DNA of 64,000 nt, taken from Polymorphospora lycopeni. Its GTDB lineage: Bacteria > Actinomycetota > Actinomycetes > Mycobacteriales > Micromonosporaceae. The notes under the pieces are model-generated. The model worked only from the letters and a program-made list of their open reading frames with translations. It had not been told where the DNA came from and did not search any database. Positions 58,293-64,000 of the stretch are shown piece after piece. Location: positions 26,351 through 90,350 of the forward strand of contig NZ_JBCGDC010000014.1 in assembly GCF_042237075.1 (NCBI RefSeq), read 5' to 3'. Position numbers and translations under genes: made by a program. The number at the start of each line of letters is the position of its first letter. Positions within the stretch are counted from its first letter, which is position 1.

Positions 58293-60386
58293 TCACCTGC
58301 GGACCGCCACCACCACGCCGTTCGGCAGCCCTTCGACGACGGTGAAGTGCTCCGGCGCGAACTGCTCCGGACTGAACGACACCCCGCGCAGCCACGACCA
58401 CTGACCGTCGTTGGTCCGCAGGACGAAGATGTCGATCGGCCCGAACGCCGTGCTCCGCGACGCCGCGGCGAACTCGGCCGGGTCGGTCACGTCGGCGATC
58501 CGCTGCACCTCGGCGAACCTCTGGTCCCACCGGGACAGGGTGCTGCCGGCGGTACGGTCGTTGTCGAGATATCCGGGCCAGGGCAGGTAGGAGAAGAGCC
58601 GGTCGTCGACCGCCAGCGTCGGTCGCTGCGGATCCGGTCCGGTCACCCGCTCGACCGCGTCCTCGACCGCGGCCACCGGGAACCAGTTCCGGCGCAGCTC
58701 GGTGTCCTTGGGGGCCCACCGGGTGTAGCGACCGTCGGGCAACGGCTCGGTGTGCGCCGCCACCGCGTACGTGCCCCCCGTCTCCGGCATCCAGGTCAGC
58801 GTGAAGCTCGTGCTGACCCAGGCGAGAACCACCGCGAGCAGGGCCGCGCCGGCCAGCCGCGGTGGGGTCACCCGTAGCCGGTGCAGGATGATCGGCGCCA
58901 CGTGGACCAGCACCAGGATGCCGGCGATGGCGAAGAGGACGCCGTACAGGCGCACGGTGTAGTGCATGAAGCCGGTGTGCCCGGTCGCGACGAACCTCAG
59001 CATCGACACGAACCGGTAGGCGTAGGTGCCGAGGATCAGCAACAGCAGCGGCTGCGCCCACCACGTCGAACGCCACAACCAGATCAGGCCGACCAGCCCG
59101 ATCAACTGGAGCACCCCCATCGGGGTCCACTCCAGGAACGGGAACAGGCCGTCGTTGATCGACTCGGTCAGGAAGAGGTCGGAGATCGACTCGCCGCCCC
59201 TGGTCAGGGTCAACCACACGAACGGCACGACGTACCAGGCGGACACCGCGAACGCCACCGCGATGATCAGCCCGATCCGGCCCAGGTATGCCGCCCGCCG
59301 CTTCTCCCGACGCAGGGTCACCACACCGAGCACGATCATGCCGGCGGCGGCATAGACGATCCACGCCTGATAGGTCATCACGATGAAGCCGCCGATGAGT
59401 CCGGCCCACAGCCAGTGCATCCGCTTGCGGGCCGGACGCGCGAAGACCTCGAGCGCCCAGGGTACGAACAGCGCCAGGGTGATGACCTCGAACGCCTTGC
59501 GCGGGTCGGACCAGGCGATCAGCGACACCGCCGAGATGGCCAGCGCCACCCACGGGTTGACGTGTCGGCGCCACATGAGGAACGCGGCGAGCACCGAGGC
59601 CGACATGAACAGCACCTGGGCGCTGCCGAGCAGGGTCCAGGCCGGCTGGTCGAGCAGCACCGCCACCCGGCCGACGAGCCACGCAAAGAACGGCGGGTAT
59701 TCCGACGGCAGGCTGGGAACGAGCGTGTCGGAACTGGTGACCGTGGTCGTGTAACGGGTGATCGAGGCCGACATCCGCCCCATGTCGCCCACCAGACCGC
59801 CGAACCCGAACGGCGTACCCGAGAGCGCGGTCCGCAGCATCAGGACCGGCCAGGCGGCGGCCAGGCCCGCGGCCACCCCGGCGACCACTTCCCCCGACCA
59901 CCGGGACGCGACCGCGAAGGCAAGAATGATCAACACGAACGCGCCCGCGATCGGCGCTATCGACGCACCGATGGCGAACGGGTCGGGATCGGCCCAGGCG
60001 GGGATGTAGTAGGCGACCGGCGTCGCCACCAGCCAGGTGAGCAACGCGATCGTGCCGCTGTTGGTCAGCCACCGGCGCGGGGCGCGCCGGTCCCGTGGCG
60101 TCGGTGCCGCCTTCCCGGGCGACGCCGGCTGGTCGCCGGGTGCCGGCGCCTCGGCATCCGCCGACGGTTCGTCGGCGCCGGTGGCTGGGCCGTCGGTGGC
60201 CGTGACCGGCCGGTCGGCGCCGGTGACCGGGCCGTCAGTGCCGGTGACCGGCCCGTCGGTGGCCCGGTCACTCTCCGCGACCGGCTCCCCGGCACCGGCG
60301 TCGGCAACGCCCGAGTGGCGCGGTTCGGTGGTCGTGGTCCCGTCCTGCTCGGCGCCGTCGCGTACCACGGCAACCGGGTCAGCCAC
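58293..60386 (-). CDS. AftA-like (GT85) membrane arabinofuranosyltransferase candidate
   Basis: A 697-aa protein with an acidic, repetitive cytoplasmic N-terminus (residues 1-105, several TDGPVTG-like units), about eleven to thirteen membrane helices, and a C-terminal soluble domain of about 130 residues. SLPSEYPPFFAWLVGRVAVL corresponds to the YPP...GR block after the first loop of AftA, the enzyme that primes galactan with arabinofuranose from decaprenyl-phosphoarabinose. It overlaps by 8 nt with a preceding polyprenyl-phosphate glycosyltransferase gene, which fits a GT-C enzyme using a lipid-linked sugar donor. Arabinogalactan synthesis in this lineage is plausible, but the acceptor could be another envelope glycan. 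Confidence 0.65.
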   Translation of the reverse strand: MADPVAVVRDGAEQDGTTTTEPRHSGVADAGAGEPVAESDRATDGPVTGTDGPVTGADRPVTATDGPATGADEPSADAEAPAPGDQPASPGKAAPTPRDRRAPRRWLTNSGTIALLTWLVATPVAYYIPAWADPDPFAIGASIAPIAGAFVLIILAFAVASRWSGEVVAGVAAGLAAAWPVLMLRTALSGTPFGFGGLVGDMGRMSASITRYTTTVTSSDTLVPSLPSEYPPFFAWLVGRVAVLLDQPAWTLLGSAQVLFMSASVLAAFLMWRRHVNPWVALAISAVSLIAWSDPRKAFEVITLALFVPWALEVFARPARKRMHWLWAGLIGGFIVMTYQAWIVYAAAGMIVLGVVTLRREKRRAAYLGRIGLIIAVAFAVSAWYVVPFVWLTLTRGGESISDLFLTESINDGLFPFLEWTPMGVLQLIGLVGLIWLWRSTWWAQPLLLLILGTYAYRFVSMLRFVATGHTGFMHYTVRLYGVLFAIAGILVLVHVAPIILHRLRVTPPRLAGAALLAVVLAWVSTSFTLTWMPETGGTYAVAAHTEPLPDGRYTRWAPKDTELRRNWFPVAAVEDAVERVTGPDPQRPTLAVDDRLFSYLPWPGYLDNDRTAGSTLSRWDQRFAEVQRIADVTDPAEFAAASRSTAFGPIDIFVLRTNDGQWSWLRGVSFSPEQFAPEHFTVVEGLPNGVVVAVRR
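60180..60265 (-). repeat. Imperfect tandem repeat encoding TDGPVTG units
   Basis: Three to five copies of an 18-24 bp GGCCGTC-GGTG-ACCGG-type unit lie in the 5' part of the AftA-like gene, coding for TDGPVTG/ADRPVTA/TDGPATG. Such low-complexity tracts expand and contract by slippage and are likely to vary between strains. Confidence 0.6.
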
Positions 60387-61605
60387 GGGTGGCCGTCAGC
60401 TCGTCGGTCGGGACCGGGCTCGCCGAGACCGGCGTGCTGATCCGGCGCAGGCTCAGCAGGCTGGCGAACAGCCCGGAGAAGAGCACGGTGATCCCGACCC
60501 CGATGGCGGTCGAGGACGGCAGCACGACGCGCAACGTCTCACCGAGTTCCTGCGGGCCGAAGCCGGTACGGCCCCAGGCGGTCACGGCGAGGATCGTTCC
60601 GGCGAGGCCGACCAGGGTCAGCAGTACCCCGGCCGCGGTGCAGGTCTCGAACCGTACGAAGCGACTCCACCGGGCGACCTGACGCTGGTCGGTGATGCCC
60701 TCGTTGTGGCCGTAGAGCAGGGCGAACACCCCGAAGAGCAACAGTTGGGCACCGACCAGCATGGCCAGGCACGTGTAGACCATGGTGCTGATGTCGAACC
60801 CGACCCCGGCGATCCGGACCTGCCCGAACGACAGGATCGTGGTGCCGATCACGCCCAGCACGAACATCGTCAGGCCGGGCCAGATCAGCGTCTTGCGTGG
60901 CGCGAAGACCAGCAGGAAGCGCAGGTGCCGCCAGCCGTCGCGCCAGGTGCGCAGGTGCGGCGGCCGGCTCCGGCCGTCGGGCTGCAGGGTGGTCGGCACC
61001 TCGACGATGTCGTAACCGTTCAGCGCGGCGCGGACCACCAGCTCGGACGCGAACTCCATGCCCGGCATGCACAGCTCTAGATCACGGATCCGGTCGCGGT
61101 TGAAGCCGCGCAGACCGCAGTGGAAGTCACCGACGTTGCGCAGGCCGAAGAGGCGACGGCCGAGCCAGGAAAGCACGGGGTTGCCGAGGTAGCGGTGCAG
61201 CGGCGGCATGGCGCCCGGGGCGATCCCGCCCTTGAAGCGGTTGCCCATCACGACGTCGTGCCCGGCACGCAGTGCCTCGACGAACGGCCCGAGGTTGGAC
61301 AGGTCGTACGAGTCGTCCGCGTCCCCCATGATCACGTAGCGGCCGCGCGCGTGCGCGATGCCGTTGAGCAGGGCACCGCCGTAGCCGCGGATCGGCGCGT
61401 GCACCACCCGGGCACCGGCCCGGGTGGCGATCTCCTGGGATCCGTCGGTCGAGCCGTTGTCGCTGACGAGTACCTCGCCGACCACCCCGAGCTCTTCCAT
61501 CGCCCGGAGGGCCTTTGTGACACAGATTTCCAGAGTCTCGGCCTCGTTGAGGCAAGGCAGCAGGACGGTCAGCTCGACGTCGTCACTGGCGACAAGGTCT
61601 GACAC
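60379..61605 (-). CDS. GT2 polyprenyl-phosphate glycosyltransferase
   Basis: A 408-aa enzyme with an N-terminal GT-A domain of the dolichol-phosphate-mannose-synthase type (ELTVLLPCLNEAETLEICVT; VSDNGSTDGSQEIATRAGAR; VIMGDADDSYDLSNL with the DxD; NPVLSWLGRRLFGLRNVGDF; CGLRGFNRD) and four C-terminal membrane helices (about 240-385). It should load a sugar from a nucleotide donor onto polyprenyl phosphate. GTG 61605 has GGGAGA 8 nt upstream, and the gene overlaps the AftA-like gene by 8 nt, so donor synthesis and donor use appear coupled. Confidence 0.9.
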   Translation of the reverse strand: MSDLVASDDVELTVLLPCLNEAETLEICVTKALRAMEELGVVGEVLVSDNGSTDGSQEIATRAGARVVHAPIRGYGGALLNGIAHARGRYVIMGDADDSYDLSNLGPFVEALRAGHDVVMGNRFKGGIAPGAMPPLHRYLGNPVLSWLGRRLFGLRNVGDFHCGLRGFNRDRIRDLELCMPGMEFASELVVRAALNGYDIVEVPTTLQPDGRSRPPHLRTWRDGWRHLRFLLVFAPRKTLIWPGLTMFVLGVIGTTILSFGQVRIAGVGFDISTMVYTCLAMLVGAQLLLFGVFALLYGHNEGITDQRQVARWSRFVRFETCTAAGVLLTLVGLAGTILAVTAWGRTGFGPQELGETLRVVLPSSTAIGVGITVLFSGLFASLLSLRRISTPVSASPVPTDELTATRG

Positions 61606-61780
61606 AGGCGTATCTCCCGGATTCGGCGATCACGAGGCCCGGGTCGTCGCGGAGGAAGCTGTAGCCGGGCCAGCCGTAGACTGTGATGATGCGTACCGTC
61701 GAACTGTAGCGACGGCACGATCGAGGAGCGTACCCGGTCGATGACGCTGTCGCGCTCCCTCTGCGCGTACGAGGACACTG

Positions 61781-62617
61781 TCAACCAGCCGTATAGGTGA
61801 CCGTCACCGTTTCGTAGCCCAACGATCGCAGCAGGCCCTCGAGCATCTTCCGGGTGTTCTCCTGTGCCCGTTCGGCCAGCCCGGTGTCGCGGGCGGCCGC
61901 GGCGATCCGCTCTTCGGCCAGTTGGTAGACCTCGCGCTGCCGGTTGGGGTCGCCCCCGAACACCTCACCGAGCCGGTTGAGCAGGCCGCGCTCCTCGGCG
62001 AACACGTAGCTGTTCTCAAGATCGAGGTTGGTCTTGCCGAGTTGCGGCGCGGGCAGCCTGATCTCGACCGTCCGGCCGTCGTCCGACGCCACCACGGCGC
62101 CTTCGGAGATCTGCGCGAAATCGACGTATGCCTCGACGCTGCCGGCACCCACGAACAGGGTCCGCTCGCGCAGCAGGAAGTCCGGCACGTATTTGCGGTC
62201 ACGCTCAAGATCGATAACGACCTGGAAGTTGCCCTCGGCGGCGACGTAGCGGCTCAGGTCCTGGATCGACTTGAGCAGCGCCGGCTGGCTGCGGTCGGTC
62301 TTCTCCTCGGCGAAGGGGTTCCGCCAACTGGGCAGCAGGCCGGTCGCCTGCACCCCCAGGAAGAGCAGAAGCACCACGCCGGCGATGCCGGCGAACCAGA
62401 GCAGCCCCCGGTTGCGGCCGGCTGGCGAGGTGGGGCCGGCGGCCGGCGACGTGGGGCCGGCGGCCGGCGGTTCGCCGGTCGGACCGCGCTCGCCCGGCTC
62501 GACCGCCTCGGCCGAGTCGTCGGACCACGGCGACGGGGCTTCGGGCGCTGCCGCCCGGCCTTTCGGGTATTCCGGGAACTCCCGGGTGGGCTGGTGCGTG
62601 TCTCCGTTGCTGGACAT
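61781..62617 (-). CDS. DUF4230 membrane-anchored protein
   Basis: A 278-aa protein with a disordered Pro/Gly/Ala-rich N-terminus (residues 1-70, containing a duplicated AAGPTSPA unit), one membrane helix (LLWFAGIAGVVLLLFLGVQA) and an exported DUF4230 domain (LLKSIQDLSRYVAAEGNFQV; VDFAQISEGAVVASDDGRTV; LVNRLGEVF-like end). The domain is widespread and uncharacterised, and usually surface-exposed. ATG 62617, with AGGAC upstream. It stands alone between the acyl-CoA dehydrogenase and GT genes, all on the minus strand. Confidence 0.85.
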   Translation of the reverse strand: MSSNGDTHQPTREFPEYPKGRAAAPEAPSPWSDDSAEAVEPGERGPTGEPPAAGPTSPAAGPTSPAGRNRGLLWFAGIAGVVLLLFLGVQATGLLPSWRNPFAEEKTDRSQPALLKSIQDLSRYVAAEGNFQVVIDLERDRKYVPDFLLRERTLFVGAGSVEAYVDFAQISEGAVVASDDGRTVEIRLPAPQLGKTNLDLENSYVFAEERGLLNRLGEVFGGDPNRQREVYQLAEERIAAAARDTGLAERAQENTRKMLEGLLRSLGYETVTVTYTAG

Positions 62618-62803
62618 CGACTCACCGTCCTAAGCAGACCTGCCGCCCTGAGCGGACCCGCCGCCGGATCGAACGTGATCAGAATCCGCCGGGAGTCCAC
62701 TCCCTACCGCAGACGGTACGGCTCCGGTACGACACCCGCGACTCGGGCCGGATCCGACCGCGCCGACCAGCGAAATCGCCCACCGCGAGGAGCCGGCCGG
62801 CGG

Positions 62804-63973
62804 TCAGGCGAACGCCGACAGCCCGGTGAGCTTCTGCCCGATGACGAGCTGGTGGATCTCCGAGGTGCCCTCGTACGTCAGCACGCTCTCCAGGTTGTTG
62901 GCGTGCCGGAGCACCGGATACTCGCCGCTGACCCCGTTGGCGCCGAGGATGGTCCGGCACTGGCGGGCGATGCCCAGCGCCTCCCGTACGTTGTTGAGCT
63001 TGCCCACGCTCACCTGCTCCGGCCGCAGTGTGCCGGCGTCGGCCAGCCGGGCCAGGTGCAGTGCGAGCAGGTAGCCCTTCTGCAGCTCGACGGCCATGTC
63101 GGCGAACTTCGCCTGGGTGAGCTGGAAGCCGGCGATCGGCCGGCCGAACTGCGTCCGGCTGCCGGCGTAGTCGATCGCCGTCTGGAGGCAGTCGCGGGCC
63201 GCGCCGAGGCTGCCCCAGGCGATCCCCTGCCGGGCCTCGGTGAGGCAGGACAGCGGCGCCTTCAGCCCGATCGCGAGCGGGAGCCGGGCGTCGGCCGGCA
63301 GCCGTACGTCGTCGAGCACGACCTCACCGGTCGAGGAGGCGCGCAGTGACATCTTGTTGCGGATCTCGGTGGCGGTGACACCGGGCGTGTCCATCGGCAC
63401 GACGAAGCCCCGGACTCCCTCGTCGGTCCGGGCCCAGACCACGGCGACATCCGCGACCGGCGCGTTGGTGATCCACATCTTTCCGCCGGTGAGCACCCAG
63501 TCGTCGCCGTCCCGCCGGGCCCGGGTCCGCATCGACGACGGGTCCGAGCCGTGGTCAGGTTCGGTCAGGCCGAAGCAGCCGATCACCTCGCCGGCGGCCA
63601 TCGCCGGCAGCCAGCGCTGTTTCTGCTCCTCGCCGCCGTAGCGCCAGATGGCGAACATCGCCAGCGAGCCCTGGACCGACACCAGGGACCGTACGCCGGA
63701 GTCGCCGGCCTCCAGTTCCAGGCAGGCCAGCCCGTAGGCGACCGCGGAGGAGCCGGCGCAGCCGTAGCCGGTGAGGTGCATGCCGAGCAGGCCGAGCCGG
63801 CCGAACTCGGTGGCCAGTTCGCGGACCGGGGCACTGCCGCGCTCGTACCAGCCGGCCACGTGCGGCCGGACCCGGTCGTCGACGACCTGGCGCACGACGG
63901 CCCGGATCTGCCGCTCCTCGTCGGTGAGCGACGCGTCCAGGTCGAGCAGGTCGAGCGGGGCGACCCGACTCAT
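62804..63973 (-). CDS. Acyl-CoA dehydrogenase, glutaryl-CoA dehydrogenase-like
   Basis: FAD-dependent acyl-CoA dehydrogenase of 389 aa. CFGLTEPDHGSDPSSMRTRA and WITNAPVADVAVVWARTDEG are the FAD- and substrate-binding blocks; the catalytic base is Glu368 in VLTYEGTSEIHQLVIGQ, whose position and YEGTSEIH context match glutaryl-CoA dehydrogenase. The family Arg in the Asp/Arg pair for the gamma-carboxylate could not be verified by eye, so oxidation of another short acyl-CoA is possible. The ATG at 63973 overlaps an apparent upstream stop as ATGA, which suggests an operon entering from beyond the window. Confidence 0.9.
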   Translation of the reverse strand: MSRVAPLDLLDLDASLTDEERQIRAVVRQVVDDRVRPHVAGWYERGSAPVRELATEFGRLGLLGMHLTGYGCAGSSAVAYGLACLELEAGDSGVRSLVSVQGSLAMFAIWRYGGEEQKQRWLPAMAAGEVIGCFGLTEPDHGSDPSSMRTRARRDGDDWVLTGGKMWITNAPVADVAVVWARTDEGVRGFVVPMDTPGVTATEIRNKMSLRASSTGEVVLDDVRLPADARLPLAIGLKAPLSCLTEARQGIAWGSLGAARDCLQTAIDYAGSRTQFGRPIAGFQLTQAKFADMAVELQKGYLLALHLARLADAGTLRPEQVSVGKLNNVREALGIARQCRTILGANGVSGEYPVLRHANNLESVLTYEGTSEIHQLVIGQKLTGLSAFA

Positions 63974-64000
63974 GACAGCTTCTCGCTCATTGGTGCACCC
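63970..64000 (-). CDS. Possible C-terminal end of an upstream gene
   Basis: On the minus strand the last 31 bases are open in one frame and read GAPMSEKLS before a TGA at 63972-63970 that overlaps the next start as ATGA. Only the end is visible, so identity cannot be told. Confidence 0.3.
   Translation of the reverse strand, partial: GAPMSEKLS

Noticed and set aside
1..64000. CRISPR arrays, tRNA or rRNA genes, insertion sequences
   Set aside because: Looked for regularly spaced repeats, cloverleaf-like segments and transposase motifs; none seen. The only recurrent units are the short GAGCG repeat and low-complexity coding tracts.

Overview
The window is very GC-rich (roughly 70% or more by eye), with GTG starts, many 4-nt start/stop overlaps and several leaderless genes. 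It carries an actinobacterial dnaE1-type polymerase, orphan LuxR/LAL regulators, a GT85-like membrane arabinosyltransferase candidate and the GTGAGCGAGCGCAGCGAGCG repeat that I associate with Micromonosporaceae. I infer a chromosomal segment of a Micromonospora/Plantactinospora-like actinomycete. It holds no rRNA, tRNA, CRISPR array or transposase that I could see. A 90-base run of N (8003-8092) is a scaffold gap that the flanking sequence suggests is spurious.

Layout. 1-6.7 kb: a 5'-truncated choline-sulfatase-type sulfatase, two DUF202 membrane proteins, the formylglycine-generating enzyme that matures sulfatases, a nitroreductase, and a MarR/MFS divergent pair with twin operators. 6.7-9.6 kb: a leftward operon of a DedA-like protein, a GT4 glycosyltransferase and two membrane proteins. 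9.9-15.3 kb: a NarL-type two-component system, a frameshifted pseudogene, and a CopB-type metal ATPase with a CsoR-like operator. 15.7-19.5 kb: a PAS-LuxR regulator and a 910-aa LAL regulator with no biosynthetic cluster beside them.

20.1-30.7 kb is the most interesting part: a complete Fxs (FxSxx-COOH) RiPP locus. Rightward run a SLATT/DUF4231-flanked AAC(3)-like acetyltransferase, the 58-aa precursor FxsA ending in FNSSI, and a HExxH peptide hydroxylase. Leftward, converging on them, run the radical SAM/SPASM cyclophane synthase FxsB, the TIR-like FxsC, and the giant FxsT (KGG ATPase, TIR-like, NB-ARC, TPR). fxsB overlaps the stop codon of dnaE by 4 nt, so a RiPP-modifying enzyme is apparently coupled to the replicative polymerase gene.

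34.3-43.4 kb: a hotdog thioesterase, a multicopper oxidase whose ribosome-binding site lies in a 14-bp hairpin, a beta-phosphoglucomutase/GH65 phosphorylase operon, a secreted coiled-coil peptidase-like protein behind a cyclic-di-AMP (ydaO) riboswitch, a small secreted protein, a GH19 chitinase and a TerD fragment. 43.4-61.6 kb is largely cell-envelope polymer synthesis: a MalK-type ATPase, polytopic membrane proteins, GT2 enzymes, and an operon of ABC-2 permease, ATPase, CDP-alcohol phosphotransferase fusion and GT2-TagF fusion. L-serine dehydratase and a PspC protein follow, then a polyprenyl-phosphate glycosyltransferase with an AftA-like GT. The right end carries a DUF4230 protein and a glutaryl-CoA dehydrogenase-like enzyme.
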